Assembly (NCBI GenBank): GCA_963703895.1
Contig: CAVPFX010000003.1
Coordinates: forward strand, 186,001 to 250,000
Reading direction: 5' to 3'
Source: VRUE01 sp963703895
GTDB taxonomy: Bacteria; Actinomycetota; Thermoleophilia; Solirubrobacterales; 70-9
Length of the DNA stretch: 64,000 nucleotides
This document shows, piece by piece, positions 34,506 through 42,619 of the stretch. Each line of letters begins with the position of its first letter. The first letter of the stretch is position 1. The notes beneath the pieces were generated by a model. The model had not been told where the DNA came from, made no database searches, and worked only from the letters and a program-made list of their open reading frames with translations. A program made the translations under genes and the position numbers.

Positions 34506-35285
34506 CTAGGCGGGCTTGCGGCCCGAGTAGAACACCTCGAACTGGCTGTCTTTCGGCGGCCGCGGCTTGCCGGTGCCGCGAAAGACTCCGGCGAATTCCA
34601 TGCCCACGGAGGCGTAGACCTCGGTTATCTCCTCGACCGAGTAAAGCCGCTGGCGGAAGGGGATCGGCGAGACGCCCTCAAAGGTCTCACCGACCAGGAT
34701 CGGCATCGTCGATCCTTCTAAGTAGCGCGTGCGGGAGTCCCAGCGGTGGTCGATCAGTTCGACCATGCCCTCGCCCGCGATCCAGGTTTTCTGCGGCAGG
34801 TGGTTTTCCGCGTAGAGGACGTTGGGGAGTTGCAGCAGGTTGCCGCCGCCCGGGCGCAGCGCCGCCGCGATCACCTCGAAGGTGCGCTGGTTCTCCTCCT
34901 CGGTCTCGAAATAGCCGATCGCGCCGTCGTTGAGGTTGAGAACGACGTCGAACTCCTCGTTGAAGCTGAGCTCGCGCAGGTCGGCGGCGAGGAAGGACGC
35001 GTCGAGCGACTCGCCGCTCGCGTCTGCCTCGGCGATCTCGAGCAAATCCGGGGAGATATCGACGCCGACCACGGAGAAGCCACGGCGCGCCAGCTCCAGC
35101 GAGTGCCTGCCTGTCCCGCAGGCGAGATCGAGCACCCGCTCGCCGCCGCTGGCGCCCAACATCGCCATGGCCCGGTCCACTTCGTCGCCCGTCCGGTCGG
35201 CCCACGGTCGCTTCGTGGTCTCCTCCGGCGGAAAGGCGGAGCGGTACCAGTCTGATGGCACCTCGGTTGCGCTGGCTCCCTCCAT
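34506..35285 (-). CDS. Class I SAM-dependent methyltransferase
   Basis: The 259-residue protein has a Rossmann methyltransferase core. Motif I is VLDLACGTGRHSLELARRG, followed by GVDISPDLLEIAEA (acidic ribose contact), AADLRELSFNEEFDVVLNL and a post-core strand LRPGGGNLLQLPN. The C-terminal part (RQRLYSVEEITEVYASVGME) matches the methyltransferase-11/25 group. The substrate is unknown: small molecules, lipids or sugars are all possible. It stands between the small plus-strand gene and the GtrA operon, 47 bases below the GtrA stop, and could be its last member. Confidence 0.88.
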   Translation of the reverse strand: MEGASATEVPSDWYRSAFPPEETTKRPWADRTGDEVDRAMAMLGASGGERVLDLACGTGRHSLELARRGFSVVGVDISPDLLEIAEADASGESLDASFLAADLRELSFNEEFDVVLNLNDGAIGYFETEEENQRTFEVIAAALRPGGGNLLQLPNVLYAENHLPQKTWIAGEGMVELIDHRWDSRTRYLEGSTMPILVGETFEGVSPIPFRQRLYSVEEITEVYASVGMEFAGVFRGTGKPRPPKDSQFEVFYSGRKPA

Positions 35286-35332
35286 TGCTCAAGAATCTTA
35301 GCGAGCTGGAGACTGCCTGGTACCGAAATAAC

Positions 35333-35758
35333 TTAGGCGAAGGTCCAGAGCTTGTTGCCGAGGAAGTTGAACGGCATCGCCACCGCGACGGCAATCGCCT
35401 GGGCGCCGAGATCGCCCATCGAGGTCCCCCCCACCAGCGCCTCGAGCACGGCGAGGTTGATCAGCAGGGCAGCGATGCTGACGGCGAAGAAGCGGGCGGC
35501 CTGGAAGCCGGCGTGGCCGTCGCCGGCGGCGAAGGTCCAGTGGCGGTTCCAGAAGAAGTTGCTGGAGACGGCGACGCAGAAGGCGCCGATCGCCGCGATC
35601 AGGTGGTGGACGCCGAGGTTGCCGCTGAGGAAGGCGAAGACGCCGAGGTTGACCAGGTAGCCGGAGCCGCCGACGAGGCCGAACTTGACCAGCTGCCACC
35701 AGCTCGCCGGGCGGCGGGCGGCGGCGCCGAGGCGGTAGGCAAATTCACTGGCGCTCAC
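35333..35758 (-). CDS. GtrA-family membrane protein
   Basis: The 141-residue protein has four hydrophobic helices and the GtrA pattern: LVKFGLVGGSGYLVNLGVFA, VAVSSNFFWNRHWTF and a final FNFLGNKLWTFA. GtrA proteins help flip or present polyprenyl-linked sugars to glycosyltransferases at the membrane. Its start overlaps the glycosyltransferase stop by four bases, so it very likely serves the GT-C enzyme just upstream. Length and topology are normal. The WTF motifs near both halves are conserved in the family. Confidence 0.9.
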   Translation of the reverse strand: MSASEFAYRLGAAARRPASWWQLVKFGLVGGSGYLVNLGVFAFLSGNLGVHHLIAAIGAFCVAVSSNFFWNRHWTFAAGDGHAGFQAARFFAVSIAALLINLAVLEALVGGTSMGDLGAQAIAVAVAMPFNFLGNKLWTFA

Positions 35759-37274
35759 GGCAGCCTTCCCTTGGCGCTGACCGACTGGGCCGGCCGCGCC
35801 CGCCGCCCCAGGCCCGGGCCGTCGACGACGACGGCGTTGAAGCCGAAGCCGGTGTGGACGCGCTTGAGCACGTAGAAGGGGATTTCGTGGACGCGATTGG
35901 CCATGTAGCGGGTCAGGGTGAGGCGCTCGAACCTTACCCGCGCTACTGGGTGGAAAACGCCTGGCACGCCAGTGACGGCGCGCCCTTCGAGCGACTTGCT
36001 GATCACGTCAATCGTACGCAGTGGCCAATCGCCGCTGTAGATGCGCTGCGATCCGTCGTCGAGGTAGAGGCGAACGGGGTCGGCGGCGAGCTTCCAGGTG
36101 ACGATCGCGCGCGGGCCGCGCGGTGGGCCGAGCGCCTCGGTGATGGCGCGGAAATCGGGGCGCTGGAGGTTGGGCGTCTGGGTGACGTAGACGCCGAAGG
36201 CGATCCAGTAGGCGCAGAGCACGACCGCGAGCAGCAGGCCGAGGCGGCGGGCTCGATCGACGGCAAAGCCGATCGAGGCGGCGGCGATCGAGCGGCAGCA
36301 GCGCCGGCAGCAGGTTGCGCTCGACCACGTAGTCCTTGCCGAGCAGGGCGGCAAGTAGGGCGAGGATCGGCGACCCCGAGGCCGAGGACCAGGCCGATCA
36401 GGGCGCCGCGCCGCTCACGGCGCCTGCCCGCGGCGGCGACGAGCAGCAGGGAGATGCCGATCAGGGCAACCGGCAGCAGCGCGTAGCGCTCGCGCGGAGG
36501 CTCGGCGATCACGTGGCCGGTCTCACCGACCAGGAAGCTGACCCCGGTCTCGAAGAAGCGGGTCGAGAGCAGGCTTTCCTCGATCCAGCCGATGTGGGTC
36601 GGGTTGACCTGGGCGGAGATCAACGGGACCAGGGCGAGGCCGACTGCCGTCACGGCCGCGAGGGCCGGCAGGACGACTCGCCAGCGTGAGCGCAGGGCGA
36701 TCAGCAGCCAGAGCGCCTCGATGCCGACGGCGAAGAAGGCGAAGTAGTGACTGCATAGCGCCAACGCCGAGGCCAGCGCCCAGAGAGTGAGGTCCCTGCC
36801 GCTGCGGGTGCGCAGGGCGCGGGCGAAGAAGAGCAGCGAGGCGGCGCAGAAGAAGACGAGCAAGGCGTAGGAGCGAGCCTCCTGCGAGTACCAGATCAGC
36901 ATCGGACTGACGGCGACCAGCGCGGCCGCGATCAGGCCGGCGCGGCGGTGCGCCAGCTCGACGCCGATGCAGTAGGCAAGCGGCACCGTGGCGGTGCCGA
37001 TCAGGGCCGAGAGCGAACGCAGCCCGACCTCGTCGCTGCCAAACGCTTTGACCCAGCCCCAGGCGAGCACGTAATAGAGCGGCGGGTTCGACTCGCTGCC
37101 CTTTACCGCGTGCAGCATGTCGCCAAAGCTGCCGGGGATCACGCGGATTGCCGTGATCACCTCGTCGTGGTGGAAGCTCTGCACGTCGAGGCTGGCGAAG
37201 CGCATGGCGGCGCCGAGCGCGGTGAGGAACGCCAGCACCCAGAGGGCGCCGTTGCGGCTTGGGCTGAGGGTCAA
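35755..37274 (-). CDS. GT-C (GT39/ArnT-like) membrane glycosyltransferase, two frameshifts
   Basis: The repaired protein is about 505 residues. It starts at a TTG (37274) that overlaps the GH92 stop, and has about ten transmembrane helices. The first external loop carries FHHDEVITAIR, the acidic motif of polyprenyl-phosphate sugar transferases, and ESNPPLYYVLAWGW follows. SPMLIWYSQEARSYAL is typical of the group. The C-terminal 150 residues form a soluble domain. The reading frame breaks at about 36375 (a CCCC run) and about 36289; one base fewer at each restores continuity. It probably transfers a mannose-like sugar from a lipid carrier to a surface acceptor. Confidence 0.82.
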
Positions 37275-39731
37275 GGTGTGCAGGTGCCTTTGGGCATCGC
37301 GCGGCCGGGGCCAAAGGAGGGTGGCGCCGCTGCGGCGGAGCTGCCCCAGCGTCGGTTTGGCCGGCGGGAGAGCTGAAACGTGAGCCGGGCGCCCTTGGAG
37401 AGGGCGCACCAGGTGATCCAGGGCTGGCTGAGGCGTCGGCCGTCGATGCGGAGGGACCCTATATACGGAGCCTGACTTGGACTGAGGTCGACCGCGTGCC
37501 GGCCCTTGCCCCAACCGCGCACCTCCTGCGCCCGGGCCGAGACCGTCAGGCGACGGTGGTTGGCCAGGGCGATCGAGGCGTGGCCGAACAGCGGGCTGCC
37601 AATCGCGAGAACGCCGACTCCGGGCACCTCCGGGTAGAGGCCGAGGGCGCTGAATACGTACCAGGAGGAGAGCGTGCCGAGGTCGTCGTTGCCGGGATAG
37701 CCGGCCGGTGCCGGGCCGTAGAGGCGCAGGCCGCGGCGCACCGCGGCCTGGGTGCGGTAGGGCTGGCGCATCCAGTCGTAGAGCCAGGGCACGTGCAGGG
37801 TCGGCTCGTTGCCGAGCAGGGCGTGGTCGGCATCGGTGCCGCCAGCGCCGGCGTTGAGCTTGCGCAGGAAGCGCGTCAGCCTGACGGCGGCCCTGGCGCG
37901 GCCGCCGATCGCGCCGACGAGGCCGGCCGGATCGTGGGGCACCATCCAGCTGTACTGGACGGAGTTGCCCTCGACGAAGCCGCCGCCGCGCAGGTTGTCG
38001 TAAGCGGCCGGGAAAGCACCGTTTTCGTAACGCGGCTCGATCATGCGGCTGTGAGCGGTTGAAGAGCTTGCGCCAGTTGCCTGAACGCTGCATAAAGCGG
38101 CTGTAGGTGCCGCGGTCGTCGAGGGTGCGGGCGGCGAACTGGGCGATCGCGAAATCGTCGACCGTGTACTCGAGCGAGCTGGCGGCCGAGCCCCAGACGT
38201 CGTCGGGACTGCCATAGATCGAGTTGGCGTTGCGAACGTTGGTATCGAGGTCGAAGGGCACGTAGCCATGGGCGAGGTATGGCGCCAGGCCCTGGCGCTC
38301 GAGGTATTCGCCGTTGGCGCTGCGGCACTCGCCTTCGGCGCCGCGCAGCATCGCGGCGAGCGCGGCGCGGCGGTCGAAGGCAGTGGCGCCGAAGGCGGCG
38401 GCCGAGGCGATCAGGGGATCGGCCGAGTCGCCGACCATCGTCATGCTCTGGCCGTTGGCGTAGGACCAGCGTGGCAGGCAGCCACTCTCGGCGGCGTCGG
38501 CGAGCAGCGAGCGTACGATCTCGCTCGCTCGCTTGGGGGCGAGGATCGAGAGCAACTGGATCTGCGTGCGGTAGGTGTCCCAGCCGGAGAAATCGGCGTA
38601 CTGGGCGCGGCCCTCGGCCCGGTGCAGCAGCCCGTCCATGCCGATGTAGGTGCCGCCGACGTCGCTGAAGGTACGCGGGCGCGAGGCCGACGTGGTACAG
38701 CGCCGTGTAGAAGGTGTCGAGGGCGCGGCGAGCGCCGCCGCGCAGGCGGATGCGGCCGAGCCAGCTGTTCCAGCTTTGCTCGGCGCGGCTGGCGATCGCG
38801 CCGAAGCTGAGGCCGGGGTTTTCGGCGGCGAGGTTGGCGCGGGCGGCTTCGACGCTGACGAAGGAGACGCCGACGCGGGCGGTGACGGTGCGGTTGCGGC
38901 GGGTGTCGAAGCTCGCGTAGGCGCCCGCCTCGGCGCTGGTCCGGGGGTTCGTCGGCGGCGCCTGGCTATCGCTGGCGGTGGTCGAGCCCGCCAGCGCCTT
39001 GCTCCCTTCCCAGGTTCCGTACTGGGCGAACGGGCGGTCGAAGACCGCGGCGATATAGACCCGGTAGCGGGGGCGCTGGCCGCAGAAGAGGCCGCTCGAG
39101 GCGGTGCCGTCGATCTCACGCCGCGCCGGGTCGACGTTGACAGCGGCGAAGTCATCGGGCTGGGCGCTGCCGCCGGCGTTGATCAAGACGCTGGCGCGCC
39201 GGCCGCGGGGAAAGGTGAAGCGCGCCATCCCGGTGCGGGTGGTCGCGGTCAGCTCGGTCTCGATCGCGCCGCCGCGGACCGGGTTGAGGCGGACCGAGTA
39301 GTAGCCGGGGCGACCGCTCTCACGAGCATGCGAGAAGCCGGGCTGGAACTGGCCCTTCAGCGCCGAGCCATCGGCGACGGGCGAGGCGGCGAGCGGTTCG
39401 GTCGTCGGCAGGAAGGGGAAGTCCCCGTAGAGCGAGCAGCCGGCGCCGGAGAGGTGGGTGAGGCTGAAGCCCCTTGAGGTGGGAGTCGCGGTAGTCGTAG
39501 CCGCCGCGGCCGTTGCGGTCAGCTGGCGTCGTGTCGGGGCTCCACTGGACCATGCCGAAGGGCGCGCTGGCGCCGGGGAAGTTGTGGCCGCCACCGAAGG
39601 TGTCGTGGCCGGGTCTGGTGCCGGCAAAGACGCGCACGTGGTCAGCCGGGCCGGCGCGCCGTGGCTGTCTGGGCCAGCGGCGCGAGCGAGGCGAGCGCTG
39701 CGACGATGGCGATCCCTGCGCGTGCGATCAA
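37271..39731 (-). CDS. GH92 alpha-mannosidase, secreted, several frameshifts
   Basis: The repaired protein is about 818 residues from TTG 39731, with a signal peptide (GIAIVAALASLAPLAQTATA). GH92 landmarks: VFAGTRPGHDTFGGGHNFPG, PFGMVQWSPDTTP, SLTHLSGAGCSLYGDFPFLP, FSGWDTYRTQIQLLSI, GYVPFDLDT, WDTYR-type catalytic surroundings, and GNDDLGTLSSWYVFSALGLY near the end. GH92 enzymes remove alpha-linked mannose from outside the cell using calcium. Frame breaks lie at about 39649, 39471, 38678 and 38053, three of them in runs of three or four G/C. They are either assembly errors or real decay. The gene is first in a GH92-GT-GtrA unit. Confidence 0.82.
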
Positions 39732-39772
39732 GCGCTGAACGTTACGGCGCTCGCTTAAGGTTCCCGCCAGCC

Positions 39773-40406
39773 ATGAAGACGCGCAGCGCCATTCTCATCG
39801 TCGTCGCGATCGCCGCGCTCGTCGTCGTCGCGGTGCTGGCGCTCGGCGGCGGCAAGGACAGCTCACGCGCTCAAGCAGCGCCAGAAGGATCCGGGGCGCG
39901 CCAACGGTGACCGTGATCTCACCCCGCAGCGGCGCCCGTCAGACCAGCCATGCCGTCGTCGTCAAGGTCAAAGTGGAGAACTTCCAGCTCTCACCACAGC
40001 ACTTCGGCGGCGAACCGCAGCTCGGCGAGGGACACATCCGCTTCGCCCTCAACCGGGTGCCGGACTGCGTCTTTCCGGGCAAGCTGCAGCGAGCGATCGA
40101 GAGTCCCTTCGGCAACGGCCGCTTGGTCGGGCGCTCCTTCGACTTCCCGGAATATTCCGGGCCCAACGGCGTCCTGGCCGAACGGATCGGCGCCGCCGGC
40201 AGCTACTCGCCGTCGACGCGACCGGAGATCTACTACCACGCCCTCCCCCCGGCTTCTACCGCCTGGTGATCAACCTCGCCGAGAACAATGGCTCGACCAC
40301 GCCGTTCCACGCGGTGACCAACTTCCAGATCCTGCCCAAGCCAGGCCACGGCCCGAAGTGCATCAACGGCAAGGTGCCTAGCGCGAAGGCCGCGGCGTTC
40401 GACTGA
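39773..40406 (+). CDS. Membrane-anchored or secreted protein, two frameshifts
   Basis: The repaired product is about 211 residues from ATG 39773. An N-terminal hydrophobic segment (AILIVVAIAALVVVAVLALG) is followed by a linker and a beta-rich domain: TVTVISPRSGARQTSHAVVV, VENFQLSPQHFGGEPQLGEG, AAGSYSPSTRPEIYYHALPP, then FYRLVINLAENNGSTTPFHA. The frame breaks at about 39901 and 40247, the second in a run of six C; one more base at each restores the chain. It looks like an Ig-like or copper-binding-type extracytoplasmic domain, but no family is certain. It is divergent from GH92 and followed by two palindromic elements. Confidence 0.7.
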
Positions 40407-40413
40407 GAAGGGA

Positions 40414-40515
40414 AGAGGTTGAGGCACCCTCTCCCGGAGACCGTCGCGCAGCTGGTCCGGGGTCGGGGTTCAAGCGTCATACCGGGAGCCTCCGGGAGAG
40501 GGTGCCTCAACCTCT
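40414..40515 (+). repeat. Palindromic element 1 (25-bp stem, 52-base loop)
   Basis: Arms 40414-40438 and 40491-40515 are perfectly complementary over 25 bp. The loop starts GACCGTCGCGCAGC and ends ACCGGGAGCC. It begins nine bases after the stop of the preceding gene. Element 2 is a related copy in the opposite orientation. Confidence 0.85.
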
Positions 40516-40559
40516 AGCGCGTCCGGCAAGCGCCGCCGCCGTCTAGAGCTTCAGCGGAA

Positions 40560-40662
40560 GGTGATCGGGCGCCACTCCCGCGGAGGCTCCCGGTCTTACA
40601 AAGCGAAGTGATGCAGCGGACCTGCTGCGCGACGGTCTCCGCGGGAGTGGCGCCCGATCACC
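40560..40662 (-). repeat. Palindromic element 2 (25-bp stem, 53-base loop), inverted relative to element 1
   Basis: Arms 40560-40584 and 40638-40662 are perfectly complementary over 25 bp but differ from those of element 1. Read on the minus strand, the loop again starts GACCGTCGCGCAGC and ends ACCGGGAGCC, and the first 21 loop bases match at 20 positions. Conserved loop ends with changed but still paired stems indicate a structure under selection. With element 1 it fills most of the 325-base gap before the ABC exporter genes. Confidence 0.85.
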
Positions 40663-40731
40663 CTGCTCTCATGCACTAACCAAGGCGTCGCCTGCCGTCC
40701 GCCAATACTTCACTTTGTATAGTGGAGTGCC

Positions 40732-42552
40732 GTGGCCACCTACCGTCGTTTGATGGGCTTTTTGCGGCCCTATCGCCGCCAGCTCTGGGGCTCCCTGGCG
40801 TTTGCCTGGGCGGCGATGGGGATGACGGTGCTGATCCCCTGGCTGATCGGGCGGGCCGTCAACGCGATCAAAGACGGCGACAAGCCCGACCTGCTGCCTC
40901 TGGCGCTGGCGATCGTCGGCGCCGGGATCCTGCGCCTGGGGCTGACCGTGGTGCGACGCCTGGTCGCCGGCCGGGTCTCGCTCGCGGTCGAATTCGACCT
41001 GCGCCAGCTCTTCTACGCCCACCTGCAGCGGCTCGAGCTGGGCTTCTTCGACGGCCAGCAGACCGGGCAGCTGATGTCGCGGGCGACGGTCGACCTGCAG
41101 GCGATCCGCTTCTTCCTCGGCTACGGCCTGATCTTCATCACCCAGAACCTGCTGACGATCACCCTGGTCACCGCTCGTGATGGTCGCGTTCAACCCGGTC
41201 CTGGCCTTGATCGCCCTGGCGCCGGCGCCGCTGATCGTCTTCACCGCCTCGCGCTACAACCGGGTCTCGCGGCCGGCCCAGCAGGAGGTGCAGCAACGGA
41301 TCGCCGAGCTGACCGCGGAGGCGGAGGAGAACATCTCCGGGATCCGCATCGTCAAGGCCTTCGCGCGGGAGGAATACCAGCTGCATCGCTTCCAGCGCGC
41401 GGTCAGCCGGGTCTTCGACCAGAGCATTTACTCAACCAAGCTGCAGGCCTTCTTCTCGCCGCTGATCGGGCTGCTGCCGCAGATGGGGATCGCCCTGGTG
41501 CTCCTGGTCGGCGGCCGCCAGGTAATCAACGGCAGCCTCAACATCGGCGACTTCGCCACCTTCTACTACTACCTGGTGATCTTGGCCGGGCCGATGCGGA
41601 TGCTCGGCGTGGCGATGGGGATGGCACAGCGGGCGATCGCCTCGGGCAACCGGCTGTTCGAGATCCTCGATCGCGAGCCGGAGATCGAGAGTCCGCCGGG
41701 TGCGCCGCCGCTGCCCGCCGGCGGCGGCAGCGTGCGGATGGAGGGCGTGACGCTGCGCTACGACGGGGTCGCGCGCCAAGCGAAGCGAGAGTTGACCCAC
41801 CTATAGAGGGGTCAACTCTCGCTTCGGCGTTGAGCGACGTCGACTTCGAGGTCGCGGCCGGGAGCACGGTGGCGCTGGTCGGGCCGTCGGGGTCGGGCAA
41901 GACCAGCCTCGTCGCCCTGATCGCCCGCCTCTACGACCCGAGCGGGGGTTCGGTGCTGGTCGATGGCGCCGACGTGCGCTCGGTCGAGGTCGAGTCGCTG
42001 CGCTCGGAGATCGCCTTCGTCGGCGACGAGAGCTTCCTCTTCAGCGCCAGCGTCGCCGAGAACATCGCCTACCCACGCTTCGGCGCCAGTCGCGAGGAGA
42101 TCGAAGCGGCGGCGCGGCGGGCCCAAGCCGCCGATTTCATCGAGGACCTGCCCGGCGGCTACGACACGGTCGTCGGCGAGCGCGGGCTGACCCTCTCCGG
42201 CGGGCAGCGCCAGCGCGTGGCGATCGCCCGGGCGCTGCTGGCCGATCCCCGCATCCTGATCCTCGACGACGCGACCTCCTCGGTCGACGCGACCACCGAG
42301 GCGGCGATCAAGACCGGGCTGCGCGAGGTGATGGACGGGCGCACCACCTTCATCATCGCCCACCGCCTCTCGACCGTCTCGCTCGCCGACGAGGTGATCG
42401 TGATGGACGGCGGGCGCATCGTCGACCGCGGCACCCACGCCGAGCTGCTCGAAGGCTGCAGCTTCTACCGCGAGATCGCCGAGCACGGCCTCGCCGACTC
42501 CGTCTTCCTCCAGCACGACCTCGAGCAGCGCGAGGAGGTGGCGCGGCTATGA
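40732..42552 (+). CDS. ABC exporter half-transporter 1, two frame breaks
   Basis: The protein (about 600 residues) has six transmembrane helices and a nucleotide-binding domain (NBD). The membrane part (LMGFLRPYRRQLWGSLAFAW, then VMVAFNPVLALIALAPAPLI) shifts frame at about 41173 (one extra base). The NBD is complete: Walker A ALVGPSGSGKTSLVALI, signature LSGGQRQRVAIARAL, Walker B ILILDDATSSVD and IIAHRLSTV. Between them a palindrome is inserted and the frame shifts back at about 41776, so the sequence as given encodes two separated halves. If repaired it is a normal half-exporter that would pair with the next gene. Substrate unknown; the family exports lipids, peptides or drugs. Confidence 0.85.
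   Translation: MATYRRLMGFLRPYRRQLWGSLAFAWAAMGMTVLIPWLIGRAVNAIKDGDKPDLLPLALAIVGAGILRLGLTVVRRLVAGRVSLAVEFDLRQLFYAHLQRLELGFFDGQQTGQLMSRATVDLQAIRFFLGYGLIFITQNLLTITLVTARDGRVQPGPGLDRPGAGAADRLHRLALQPGLAAGPAGGAATDRRADRGGGGEHLRDPHRQGLRAGGIPAASLPARGQPGLRPEHLLNQAAGLLLAADRAAAADGDRPGAPGRRPPGNQRQPQHRRLRHLLLLPGDLGRADADARRGDGDGTAGDRLGQPAVRDPRSRAGDRESAGCAAAARRRRQRADGGRDAALRRGRAPSEARVDPPIEGSTLASALSDVDFEVAAGSTVALVGPSGSGKTSLVALIARLYDPSGGSVLVDGADVRSVEVESLRSEIAFVGDESFLFSASVAENIAYPRFGASREEIEAAARRAQAADFIEDLPGGYDTVVGERGLTLSGGQRQRVAIARALLADPRILILDDATSSVDATTEAAIKTGLREVMDGRTTFIIAHRLSTVSLADEVIVMDGGRIVDRGTHAELLEGCSFYREIAEHGLADSVFLQHDLEQREEVARL
41775..41826. repeat. Palindrome inside ABC exporter 1
   Basis: An 18-bp perfect stem closes on the 10-base loop ACCTATAGAG, at the junction of membrane and ATPase domains. 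In one frame it contains a TAG stop. In the frame of the ATPase domain it reads through as EARVDPPIEGSTLAS. It starts close after RYDGV and ends just before ALSDVDFEV. Confidence 0.75.
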
Positions 42553-42554
42553 GC

Positions 42555-42601
42555 TTCCGGTGCGCCTTCTATGGCGTATACCCACATAAAGCGCACCGGA
42601 A
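42555..42601. repeat. Palindrome between the two ABC exporter genes
   Basis: TTCCGGTGCGC (42555-42565) is the exact reverse complement of 42591-42601, with a 25-base loop containing CTATGG and GTATAC. It lies between the stop at 42552 and the ribosome site AGGGGGG before GTG 42620. Confidence 0.65.
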
Positions 42602-42619
42602 CGAGGGGGGTCGCGGAGC

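Noticed and set aside
36003..39155. Single 1050-codon minus-strand frame spanning the GT-C and GH92 genes
   Set aside because: Only parts of it encode GT-C and GH92 motifs; the rest is out-of-frame filler created by frameshifts in both genes.
40414..40662. CRISPR array or convergent terminators
   Set aside because: There are only two copies, inverted, with no spacers. The loops are over 50 bases and no T-runs follow, unlike terminators or CRISPR repeats.
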